Shown here: positions 1 to 4,878 of the stretch, in pieces | Layout of the letters: every line of letters begins with the position of its first letter | Numbering within the stretch: position 1 is the stretch's first letter | Source: Microbacterium sp. | Lineage (GTDB): Bacteria; Actinomycetota; Actinomycetes; Actinomycetales; Microbacteriaceae | Reading direction: 5' to 3' | Length of the DNA: 5,858 nucleotides | Assembly (NCBI GenBank): GCA_031286555.1 | Contig: JAITUD010000342.1 | Coordinates: 1-5,858, forward strand | The notes under the pieces: generated by a model | The model's database searches: none | What the model saw: the letters and a program-made list of their open reading frames with translations, nothing else | What the model was told of the DNA's origin: nothing | Program-made: the position numbers and the translations under genes

Positions 1-248
1 GCGCCGAGGAGGACGACGGTGCGACTCGTGCGCTCGTCGAGACCTGCACCCGCGAGGGCGGCGATGCCGCGGGCCACGGCCTCGGCGATCAGCACGAGGC
101 CCAGGGCCCGCAGCGCGGCGAGCAGACCGAGGCCGTACAGGTCGCCGCGCGGCGCGGAATCCAGGTCGGGGCGCTGCGCGGGCGCCGCGGCAGCCGAGCG
201 TCGGGCTTCACTCACCCAGGGATCATTCACGGCCGGCTGTCGACTCAC
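1..248 (-). CDS. N-terminal fragment of membrane protein, probable CydD/CydC-type ABC exporter subunit (partial)
   Basis: An open frame of 82 codons runs off the left edge with no stop. Residues 1-36 are a polar, Ala/Arg/Pro-rich cytosolic leader. Residues 37-66 form a long hydrophobic helix (core GLVLIAEAVARGIAAL), followed by a short charged loop (DERTSR) and the start of a second hydrophobic stretch. The helix resembles the first transmembrane segment of CydD-type thiol exporters (E. coli CydD has a similar LIIAQA-like core), so a half-size or fused ABC exporter is my best guess, but no ATPase motif lies in the window. The start is GTG at 248: no Shine-Dalgarno is visible, but a -10 hexamer TAGAAT ends 6 nt before it, as in leaderless actinobacterial genes. 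In-frame GTGs at 230 and 215 are alternatives and also lack an SD. The gene is divergent from the acetyltransferase at 326. That a gene is here is fairly sure; the product is tentative. Confidence 0.5.
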   Translation of the reverse strand, partial: MSRQPAVNDPWVSEARRSAAAAPAQRPDLDSAPRGDLYGLGLLAALRALGLVLIAEAVARGIAALAGAGLDERTSRTVVLLG

Positions 249-260
249 CCCATAATTCTA
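249..260 (-). promoter_or_regulatory. Leaderless -10 promoter element for the minus-strand membrane protein
   Basis: On the minus strand, TAGAAT (260 to 255) matches TANNNT and is followed by 6 nt (tatggg) and then GTG at 248. This is the spacing expected if transcription begins at or next to the start codon. No good -35 box is visible upstream. The element overlaps the left arm of the palindrome at 256-272. Confidence 0.5.
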
Positions 261-272
261 CGCTCCGTAGAA
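256..272. promoter_or_regulatory. 17-bp palindrome, candidate operator between divergent genes
   Basis: TTCTACG-CTC-CGTAGAA is a perfect inverted repeat with 7-bp arms and a 3-nt centre. It overlaps the -10 hexamer of the minus-strand gene and lies 53 bp before the ATG of the plus-strand acetyltransferase. It is AT-richer than its surroundings. The size and symmetry suit a dimeric winged-helix or TetR/BlaI-like repressor, but no cognate regulator is identified; the GlxA gene in the window is a weak candidate because AraC-type sites are usually direct repeats. Confidence 0.45.
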
Positions 273-325
273 GTGCTCTTGCGCAGGGCGTGGACGACGG
301 TGGGGCACGGTGCGAGGATCGGACC

Positions 326-979
326 ATGGCCGATGAACACACCGCCGAGCGATACCGCACACGTCTGCTGAGCACGGAGACCTGGGACGACTTCGCGACG
401 CTCGTCGAGGCGAACAACGGCGTGTGGGGCGGCTGCTGGTGCATGGGCTTCCATCCGCAGGGCCTCGATGAGCAGACCCGCGGCGCGAACCGGGCGAACA
501 AGCAGGAGCTCGTGCGCAAGGGAGCCGTGCACCAGATGCTCGTCTACGACGGCGACGAGTGCGTCGGCTGGTGCCAGTTCGGCAGGCCGGCCGAGATCGC
601 CCGCATCAAGAACCAGAAGACCTACGAGAGCGGGCTCGTCGACCTGCCGGACTGGCGGATCGGGTGCATCTTCACCGGCAGCAGACACCGCCGCGCCGGC
701 GTCGCCCGCACGGCCGTGGCCGGAGCCCTCGCCGCGATCGTGGATGCCGGCGGCGGCATCGTGGAGGCCTACCCCGAACAGGAGGCGGAGCGCGCTCCGC
801 AGCGCGGCGCCTACTTCCACACCGGACCGGAGAGTCTGTTCGAGGAGTTCGGCTTCACGCGCGATCGTCGGATCGCGAAGTGGCGCTGGGTGATGCGCGC
901 GACCGTGGGACCGCCCTCGGCCGTCAGCGCGTCGCCGCCGGAAAGACCTGGAACCGCGCCCGGTAGTCGGACGGCGTGA
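326..979 (+). CDS. GNAT-family N-acetyltransferase
   Basis: A 217-aa protein of the GCN5-related acetyltransferase fold, expected to move an acetyl group from acetyl-CoA to an unidentified amine in the cytosol. Visible features: a Trp/Cys-rich N-terminal motif GVWGGCWCMGFHP (residues 32-44), the beta-strand DECVGWCQFG (77-86), a PDWRIGCIF strand (108-116) leading into the acetyl-CoA pyrophosphate loop RRAGVA (122-127), then a helix, GGGIVEAYPE (142-151) and a final FGFTRDRRIAKWRWVMR strand (175-191). Five Cys (37, 39, 79, 83, 114) cluster in the fold. I chose ATG 326 because GAGG lies 8 nt upstream; a GTG at 290 would add 12 residues without an SD. The last ~26 residues (Pro/Ser/Ala-rich) lie beyond the fold and are encoded opposite the end of the GlxA gene. 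Family assignment is good; the substrate is unknown. Confidence 0.85.
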   Translation: MADEHTAERYRTRLLSTETWDDFATLVEANNGVWGGCWCMGFHPQGLDEQTRGANRANKQELVRKGAVHQMLVYDGDECVGWCQFGRPAEIARIKNQKTYESGLVDLPDWRIGCIFTGSRHRRAGVARTAVAGALAAIVDAGGGIVEAYPEQEAERAPQRGAYFHTGPESLFEEFGFTRDRRIAKWRWVMRATVGPPSAVSASPPERPGTAPGSRTA

Positions 980-1916
980 CGCCGAGCCGGCGGCGGAACG
1001 CCCTGGTCAGTGTGTCGACGGTGCCGAAGCCGCAGTCGGCCGCGACGCGCTGCAGCGTGTCGTCCCCGGTCTCGAGCAGGCTCCGCGCCACCTCGACGCG
1101 CGCGGACTCGACGTAGGCCGCGGGCGTCATGCCCAGCTCGGTCTTGAAGATGCGCGTGAGCTGGCGATCGCTCACGTGCGCCCTCGCCGCGAGTTCGGGC
1201 ACGGTGAGCGACCGCCCGATGTGGGTGGCGATGTGGTGCCGCAGCTCATCGATGCGCGGCGTGCTGGACGCGGTGCTCAGCGAGACGCTGAACTGGCTCT
1301 GCCCACTGGGCCGCTTCATGTACATGACGAGCTGCCGCGCGACGCGCTGTGCACTGTCCTGCCCGAAGTCCTCCGCGACGAGAGCCAGGCTGAGGTCCAG
1401 GCAGGCGGTCAGCCCGGCCCCGGTCCAGATGCCGCCCTCCCGGATGAAGATCGGGTCGGCGTCGACGGTCACGGCAGGATGCTCGGCGGCGAGCTGCGCG
1501 GCCGTCGACCAGTGCGTCGTCGCGCGCAGGCCGTCCAGCAGACCGGCAGCGGCGAGCACGTGCGCGCCCACGCACACGGATGCCACGCGTCGAGTGTCCG
1601 GTGCCAGCATCCGCACCCGCCGCACGATCGCCGGATCGACCACCGCGCGCACGCCATCCGCGTCGCGCGTGACGGCGCCGGGGACGATGAGCGTGTCGAC
1701 GCGGCGGCCGGAGATCTCGTCGAACGTGGCATCCGGCAGCACGCGCACGCCGGCGGATGTGACCACAGGAGCCATGGTCTCGGCGACCAGCAGAAGCTCG
1801 TACCCGGTGGACTCGCTCATCTCGCGCTCCAGCAGCGAGAAGACCTCTGCCGGCCCGGTGACATCGAGCAGGTCGACGCCGTCGAACACGGTGACGACGA
1901 TCAGGCGGCGGATCAT
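924..1916 (-). CDS. GlxA-family transcriptional regulator (DJ-1/PfpI domain + AraC-type HTH)
   Basis: A 330-aa two-domain regulator of normal family length. Residues 1-185 are a class-I glutamine amidotransferase/DJ-1-like domain: opening strand RLIVVTVFDGVDLLDVTGPAEVF, the strand DTLIVPG (74-80), the nucleophile-elbow segment SVCVGAHVLAAAGLLDG with Cys115, and GGIWTGAGLTACLDLSL (161-177). Residues 222-325 are an AraC-type DNA-binding domain with two helix-turn-helices, VPELAARAHVSDRQLTRIF (239-257) and a second around 287-310, ending in the hallmark LGVTPSDYR (311-319). In this family the amidotransferase-like domain is usually a sensor, not an enzyme; the ligand here is unknown. ATG 1916 is preceded by AGGGAG at 5-nt spacing; extending to 1967 would add 17 atypical residues. 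It is divergent from the cysteine hydrolase at 2034, its likeliest target, and overlaps the acetyltransferase tail to tail by 56 bp. Confidence 0.93.
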   Translation of the reverse strand: MIRRLIVVTVFDGVDLLDVTGPAEVFSLLEREMSESTGYELLLVAETMAPVVTSAGVRVLPDATFDEISGRRVDTLIVPGAVTRDADGVRAVVDPAIVRRVRMLAPDTRRVASVCVGAHVLAAAGLLDGLRATTHWSTAAQLAAEHPAVTVDADPIFIREGGIWTGAGLTACLDLSLALVAEDFGQDSAQRVARQLVMYMKRPSGQSQFSVSLSTASSTPRIDELRHHIATHIGRSLTVPELAARAHVSDRQLTRIFKTELGMTPAAYVESARVEVARSLLETGDDTLQRVAADCGFGTVDTLTRAFRRRLGVTPSDYRARFQVFPAATR

Positions 1917-1927
1917 GGGCACTCCCT

Positions 1928-1969
1928 GGGATGTCTGTTTCTGCGGCTTGCATGACATTGCCGACATGC
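1928..1969. promoter_or_regulatory. Candidate operator: three GACAT boxes between glxA-like gene and hydrolase
   Basis: The divergent intergenic region holds three copies of GACAT: one on the minus strand (GACATCCC, 1935 to 1928) and two on the plus strand nine bases apart (GACATTGCC from 1954, GACATGCC from 1963). The right pair is also framed by inverted GCATG (1950-1954) and CATGC (1965-1969). The boxes sit just above the GlxA ribosome site and across the -35 region of the hydrolase promoter. Direct repeats with near-helical spacing suit AraC-type binding; that GlxA binds here is inference. GACAT also occurs in coding DNA as the GAC-ATC codon pair, so single copies mean little. Confidence 0.4.
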
Positions 1970-1986
1970 CTCGCCGCTCCTAGCGT
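1958..1986 (+). promoter_or_regulatory. Probable sigma-70-type promoter of the cysteine hydrolase
   Basis: TTGCCG (1958-1963) and TAGCGT (1981-1986) are separated by exactly 17 bp, a good housekeeping promoter arrangement for a high-GC actinobacterium. Transcription would start near 1993, giving a leader of about 40 nt with a proper SD. The -35 hexamer overlaps two of the GACAT boxes, so a protein bound there could act on this promoter. Confidence 0.55.
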
Positions 1987-1993
1987 AGAACGT

Positions 1994-2009
1994 GCCCCGC
2001 GATCGGGGC
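1994..2009 (+). other. Hairpin at the 5' end of the hydrolase mRNA leader
   Basis: GCCCCG-cgat-CGGGGC forms a perfect 6-bp GC stem with a 4-nt loop. It begins almost exactly at the predicted transcription start and ends 25 nt before the ATG. No U-tract follows, so it is not an intrinsic terminator. It could protect the 5' end of the mRNA or be chance in GC-rich DNA. Confidence 0.35.
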
Positions 2010-2033
2010 TCCTCCACTCGAAAGGACCTCACG

Positions 2034-2621
2034 ATGGCCACTCCCCTGCGCGAACTCGACGGTCACCAGGACACCCCGACGACGCTCGCCGACTCGACCG
2101 TGATCCTCGTCGACTACCAGAACACCTACACCCGGGGCGTGATGGAGCTCGAGGGCTGGTCCGAGGCCCTGGATGCTGCCGCGGCGCTGCTCGAGCGCGC
2201 ACGACGCGAGGGCGCGAAGGTCGTCCACGTCCAGCACGACGGCGGCGAGGGCAGCCCCTACGACATCCGCGCCGACATCGGGCGGATCCACGCACGCGTC
2301 GCCCCGCTCGAGGGCGAGCCGGTGGTCGTCAAGTCCGCGCCGAACGGCTTCGTCGGCACCGACCTGGGCGACCGCGTCGACGCCGCCGGCAACGCGGACG
2401 TCATCGTCGTCGGCTTCATGACGCACATGTGCGTCACGTTCACGTCGGAGGGCGCGTTCCTGCGCGGCAACCGCGTCACGGTCGTCGCGGACGCCTGCGC
2501 GACGAGGGCGCTGCCGTCCGCCGCGGGAGACGTGACCGCCGCCGGCCTGCACCGCGCGGCGCTGGCGACCATCGGCGACGCCTACGCCCAGGTCGTGCCG
2601 AACGCCGACGCGCTGCGCTGA
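2034..2621 (+). CDS. Isochorismatase-family cysteine hydrolase
   Basis: A 195-aa protein of the usual length for isochorismatase-like hydrolases, which cleave amide or vinyl-ether bonds (nicotinamidase, N-carbamoyl amidohydrolases, isochorismatase). The catalytic triad is intact: Asp27 in VILVDYQN, Lys100 in VVVKSAPNGF, and Cys133 in GFMTHMCV, which also holds the family's cis-peptide region. The core alternates strands and helices as expected: KVVHVQHDGG (62-71), ADVIVVGF (121-128), RVTVVADACATR (147-158) and HRAALATIGDAYAQVV (173-188). Specificity cannot be read from the sequence. The ATG at 2034 has GAAAGGA at 7-nt spacing; a GTG at 1992 lies at the promoter start region and is rejected. 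It is divergent from the GlxA regulator and ends 7 bp from the convergent dehydrogenase with no terminator between. Confidence 0.93.
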   Translation: MATPLRELDGHQDTPTTLADSTVILVDYQNTYTRGVMELEGWSEALDAAAALLERARREGAKVVHVQHDGGEGSPYDIRADIGRIHARVAPLEGEPVVVKSAPNGFVGTDLGDRVDAAGNADVIVVGFMTHMCVTFTSEGAFLRGNRVTVVADACATRALPSAAGDVTAAGLHRAALATIGDAYAQVVPNADALR

Positions 2622-2628
2622 TCCGCCC

Positions 2629-3669
2629 TCAGGGAACGAGCACCGCGCGTCCTTGGACCCGTCCGTGGTGCAGGTCGTCGAACGCCTGCACCGCGTCATC
2701 CAACGAGTAGCGCACGACCTCGACACCGATCCGGCCCGCGCGCGCGAGGGCGACGGCCTGGCGCATGTCTGAGCGCGTGCCACCGTATGCCCGCTCGATG
2801 CTGACGCCCCAGGGCAGCGCGGTGCCGCTCCCGGCGACGTAGGGGAAGGATCCGTTCCCGAGGCCGACGAATCGGATGGCGCCGCCGCCTCGGACCACCG
2901 CGACGGCGAGATCCACGGTCGGCTGCACGCCGACGAAGTCGAACACCACGTCAGCGCCGATGCCGCCGGTCTCGGCCAGGATCCGCGCTGCCGCATCGCC
3001 GTCGCTCGGGATCGCGAGATCGGCCCCGTGCTCGCGCGCGAACGCGAGCTTCTCCGCATCGGTGTCGAGCGCGATGATGCGGGCTCCGGTGGTCGCGGCG
3101 AGGATCTGCAGGGCCATGTGCCCGAGGCCGCCGAGGCCGATCGTCACCACGGTCGCGTCGCCGACAAGGCGGTCCCTAACGGTGTTGATCGCGTGCATCG
3201 GAGTGAGGGCAGCGTCGGCGAGCGGCGCAGCGGCGACCAGGTCGAGATCGCCGATCGGGTCGAGATGGCGCGCCTTCACGGCGATGTAGTCGGCCATCCC
3301 GCCAGGGGTGCCGATGCCGGGCGAGAGCGGCGCGAGAGCCTCGCGCGGGTAGGCGACCTCGCACTGGTTGTCCCGGCCGGCCAGGCACTCGCGGCACTGG
3401 CCGCAGGAGAGGATCAGGGCGACCAGCGCCCTGTCGCCCACCTGCCAGCCGTGCACGTCGTCGCCCAGACGTTCGACGGTCCCGGAGACCTCGTGTCCCA
3501 GCGTGCCGCCGATGAGCGGGTTCTCATCCCCCATCCCGATGATCGCGATGTCGGAGTGGCAGAGACCGGCGCCGCCCACCTTCAGCAGCACCTCGTCGGC
3601 CTGGATCTCCGGCACCGGCTTGTCCAGGATCTCGACGGTGTCGTTCCTCACATAGGTCACAGCGCGCAC
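2629..3669 (-). CDS. Zinc-dependent medium-chain alcohol dehydrogenase (ADH-A-like)
   Basis: A 346-aa MDR-superfamily alcohol dehydrogenase, full length. The catalytic zinc site is Cys37 (GLCHSD), His59-Glu60 (GHE) and Asp152 (APLADAALTP). The structural zinc lobe has four cysteines at 89, 92, 95 and 103. The Rossmann nucleotide loop is GLGGLG (178-183), and Asp202 at the end of the next strand favours NAD(H) over NADP(H). The CHSD motif, the PLADAALTP segment, DFVG (244-247) and GGTRS (296-300) closely follow Rhodococcus ADH-A, a broad secondary-alcohol/ketone oxidoreductase, so reversible oxidation of secondary alcohols is likely but the natural substrate is unknown. It starts at GTG 3669 behind a very strong SD (AAGGAGGA) and lies convergent with the hydrolase. 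There is a plausible -10 (TAGCCT, 3746 to 3741) in the upstream gap. Confidence 0.95.
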   Translation of the reverse strand: MRAVTYVRNDTVEILDKPVPEIQADEVLLKVGGAGLCHSDIAIIGMGDENPLIGGTLGHEVSGTVERLGDDVHGWQVGDRALVALILSCGQCRECLAGRDNQCEVAYPREALAPLSPGIGTPGGMADYIAVKARHLDPIGDLDLVAAAPLADAALTPMHAINTVRDRLVGDATVVTIGLGGLGHMALQILAATTGARIIALDTDAEKLAFAREHGADLAIPSDGDAAARILAETGGIGADVVFDFVGVQPTVDLAVAVVRGGGAIRFVGLGNGSFPYVAGSGTALPWGVSIERAYGGTRSDMRQAVALARAGRIGVEVVRYSLDDAVQAFDDLHHGRVQGRAVLVP

Positions 3670-3706
3670 GGCGGCCTCCTCCTTCTGGCCGCGAGCTCAC
3701 GGCCGC
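3670..3706 (-). promoter_or_regulatory. Leader of the dehydrogenase: strong SD inside alternative hairpins
   Basis: Read on the minus strand, GCGGCC occurs at 3706-3701 and 3692-3687, and its complement GGCCGC at 3676-3671, just before the GTG. The second and third can pair as a 6-bp GC stem with AGAAGGAGGA, the Shine-Dalgarno, as its 10-nt loop. The first and second can instead pair (GGCCG/CGGCC, 8-nt loop), which would leave the SD and start free. The strong SD itself is certain; a translational switch is only an inference from the pairing. Confidence 0.35.
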
Positions 3707-3740
3707 AGATCGAACGGGGGCGAAGTTGCCGCCCGCTCTG

Positions 3741-3746
3741 AGGCTA
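3741..3746 (-). promoter_or_regulatory. Possible -10 box for the dehydrogenase gene
   Basis: TAGCCT on the minus strand matches TANNNT and the TAGnnT form of the other promoters in this window. It would give a leader of roughly 65 nt. No convincing -35 is seen 16-18 bp upstream, so support is weak. Confidence 0.3.
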
Positions 3747-3779
3747 CGCCGCACCGCCGACCCCGCGCCAGGAAGCCGA

Positions 3780-3792
3780 TAGGCTCGCCGGC
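3780..3792 (+). promoter_or_regulatory. Leaderless -10 promoter element for the DUF1330-like gene
   Basis: TAGGCT (3780-3785) is followed by 7 nt and then the ATG at 3793, with no purine-rich SD between. This is the standard geometry of a leaderless actinobacterial transcript starting at the A of ATG. The -35 region is poor. Confidence 0.5.
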
Positions 3793-4089
3793 ATGGAAGA
3801 GGGCGAAGTGCTGCTGTGCTGTCTGCTGTGGGCGGTGGACGGTCGATCGGCGGAACTGACCGCCTACGAGGATGCGGTGCTCGCTCTCGTCCCCGAGCAC
3901 GGCGGCGAGGTCGTGCAGCGTGCCTCAGGGAACGGCTCGGGAGAGCATCCTGACGAGGTGCAGCTGTACCGGTTCCCCTCGCAGTCCGCGCTGGAGTCGT
4001 ACCTGTCCGACCCCCGCCGGACCGCGCTCGCCGCCCAGCGGGATGCCGCGGTCGCGCGCACGGAACTGTTCCCGGTGCGGTTCCGCTGA
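3793..4089 (+). CDS. Small DUF1330-like (dimeric alpha/beta-barrel fold) protein
   Basis: A 98-aa protein whose pattern is strand-helix-strand-strand-helix-strand, as in ferredoxin-like dimeric alpha/beta-barrel proteins: strand EVLLCCLLWAV (5-15), helix with AYEDAVLALVPEHGG (24-38), strand EVVQRAS (39-45), strand VQLYRFP (56-62), then the typical SALESYLSDPRRTALAAQRD segment (65-84) and final strand TELFPVRF (90-97). The FPS-x-x-A-x-x-x-Y-x-x-D-P-x-R-x-x-L-x-x-x-R-D-A pattern is that of DUF1330 and YciI/EthD-like relatives. No catalytic residue can be assigned, and members of this family lack a general function. It is divergent from the dehydrogenase and 27 bp upstream of the VOC gene, which has its own promoter. 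Confidence 0.75.
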   Translation: MEEGEVLLCCLLWAVDGRSAELTAYEDAVLALVPEHGGEVVQRASGNGSGEHPDEVQLYRFPSQSALESYLSDPRRTALAAQRDAAVARTELFPVRFR

Positions 4090-4103
4090 TCGGATTCCGC
4101 GCG

Positions 4104-4116
4104 TAGCGTGGCCGCC
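4104..4116 (+). promoter_or_regulatory. Leaderless -10 promoter element for the VOC gene
   Basis: TAGCGT (4104-4109) plus 7 nt leads directly to the ATG at 4117, and no SD is present. The hexamer is identical to the -10 of the hydrolase promoter at 1981. It lies in the 27-bp gap after the preceding gene, so the VOC/membrane-protein pair is probably transcribed independently. Confidence 0.55.
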
Positions 4117-4551
4117 ATGGCAATCGTGCGCATGGACAACGTGGGGATCGTCGTGGACGACCTCGACGCGGCCGTCGAGTTCTTCACCGTGCTCGGCATG
4201 GAGCTGGAGGGCCGGCAGTCGATAGAGGGCGACTGGGCCGAGCGGGTCGTGGGCCTGCGCGGCATGAGGTCGGAGATCGCGATGATGCGCATCCCCGGCG
4301 CATCCGGCAAGCTCGAGCTCGCCACGTACCACGCGCCGGGCCTGCTCGGCGGGGAGCCCGCGATCCCGAACACGCTCGGCTTCCACCGGGTCATGTTCGC
4401 CGTGGACGACCTCGATGAGACGATCGCCCGCCTGCAGCCGCTCGGGGGCGAGGTGCTCGACGACGTCGTCGATTATCGGGGCCTGGTGCGGCTGTGCTAC
4501 TTCCGCGGCCCCGGAGGCATCGTCATCGGCCTCGCCGAGGACGCCTCGTGA
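4117..4551 (+). CDS. VOC-superfamily (glyoxalase/bleomycin resistance-fold) protein
   Basis: A 144-aa vicinal-oxygen-chelate protein with the two paired beta-alpha-beta-beta-beta modules: module 1 opens with RMDNVGIVVDDLDAAVEFF (5-23) and LGMELEGR (26-33); module 2 opens with GFHRVMFAVDDLDETIARL (88-106) and closes with YFRGPGGIVIGLAED (128-142). In metal-dependent members four ligands lie at the first strand, the KLEL strand, the second-module first strand and the last strand. Here these positions read Asn8, Glu67, His90 and Gly138, so two of the usual ligands are missing. The same N...E...H...G pattern is, as far as I recall, common in this actinobacterial/proteobacterial subfamily, so it is not a broken gene, but glyoxalase I activity should not be assumed. 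I chose ATG 4117 from the leaderless -10 seven nt upstream; GTG 4108 overlaps that box. Confidence 0.9.
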   Translation: MAIVRMDNVGIVVDDLDAAVEFFTVLGMELEGRQSIEGDWAERVVGLRGMRSEIAMMRIPGASGKLELATYHAPGLLGGEPAIPNTLGFHRVMFAVDDLDETIARLQPLGGEVLDDVVDYRGLVRLCYFRGPGGIVIGLAEDAS

Positions 4552-4871
4552 CCGCGCGGCGCGCCGCGACGGGCGCAGGCAGCTTCTGGACGGCGTTCGG
4601 CGGCGGAGTCTTCGGCGCGAACAGCGTGCCGCACCTGGTGACGGCTGCCAGGCGCGGGCGCCTGCTCACCCCGTACGGCGGCCAGGACTCCGGCCCGGTG
4701 GCGAACCTCGCATGGGGAGCGACGAACCTCGCCGCCGCCGCGCTGCTGACGGCCCGCGCCCTGAGGACGGGCGACGCGAGGCGAGCCGTGCTCCCCCTCC
4801 TCCTCGGCGCCGCCGCCTTCGGAGGATGGGCGCTGCTCTACGAGAAGGTGCTCTCGAAGCGGGGCGCCTGA
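4548..4871 (+). CDS. Small three-helix membrane protein of unknown function
   Basis: A 107-aa hydrophobic protein. The start is GTG 4548, whose TGA overlaps the VOC stop (GTGA), giving tight translational coupling; no ATG is available in frame nearby. Three likely membrane helices: residues 13-31 (with ANSVPHLV), 50-71 (PVANLAWGATNLAAAALL) and 80-98 (AVLPLLLGAAAFGGWALLY), with basic loops and an RR/KR-rich N and C terminus. The ANSVPHLV...G...L.TPYG...S.PV.NL.WG..NL pattern matches an unnamed family of short actinobacterial membrane proteins that I recognise by pattern only. It is the second gene of the VOC transcript. No function can be stated. Confidence 0.75.
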   Translation: MTARRAATGAGSFWTAFGGGVFGANSVPHLVTAARRGRLLTPYGGQDSGPVANLAWGATNLAAAALLTARALRTGDARRAVLPLLLGAAAFGGWALLYEKVLSKRGA

Positions 4872-4878
4872 GCGCTCA
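4869..4878. repeat. 10-bp palindrome joining two convergent stop codons
   Basis: TGAGCGCTCA is a perfect palindrome in which the first three bases are the stop of the plus-strand membrane protein and the last three are the stop of the minus-strand ABC ATPase. The genes are separated by just 4 bp (GCGC), so no separate terminator fits between them. It is too short to be a terminator itself. Confidence 0.4.

Noticed and set aside
290..325. Upstream GTG start adding 12 residues to the acetyltransferase
   Set aside because: No SD before it, and ATG 326 has GAGG at good spacing.
245..820. Minus-strand open frame of 191 codons opposite the acetyltransferase
   Set aside because: Shadow of a high-GC gene; no fold motif, and the plus strand encodes a clear GNAT protein.
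1129..1983. Plus-strand open frames of about 260-285 codons opposite the GlxA gene
   Set aside because: Ser/Arg-rich or His/Arg-rich shadow translations; the minus strand has the real DJ-1/AraC domains.
1994..2009. Intrinsic terminator at the GCCCCG/CGGGGC hairpin
   Set aside because: No U-tract follows, and it lies just after a promoter and before an SD, so a leader hairpin fits better.
1980..3059. Long minus-strand open frame (359 codons) across the hydrolase and part of the dehydrogenase
   Set aside because: It is Arg/Ser/Ala-rich out-of-frame translation, lies antisense to the hydrolase with its intact catalytic triad and overlaps the dehydrogenase in another frame.
3028..3741. Plus-strand open frame of 237 codons opposite the dehydrogenase
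   Set aside because: No family motif; antisense to zinc-ligand and Rossmann motifs of the real gene.
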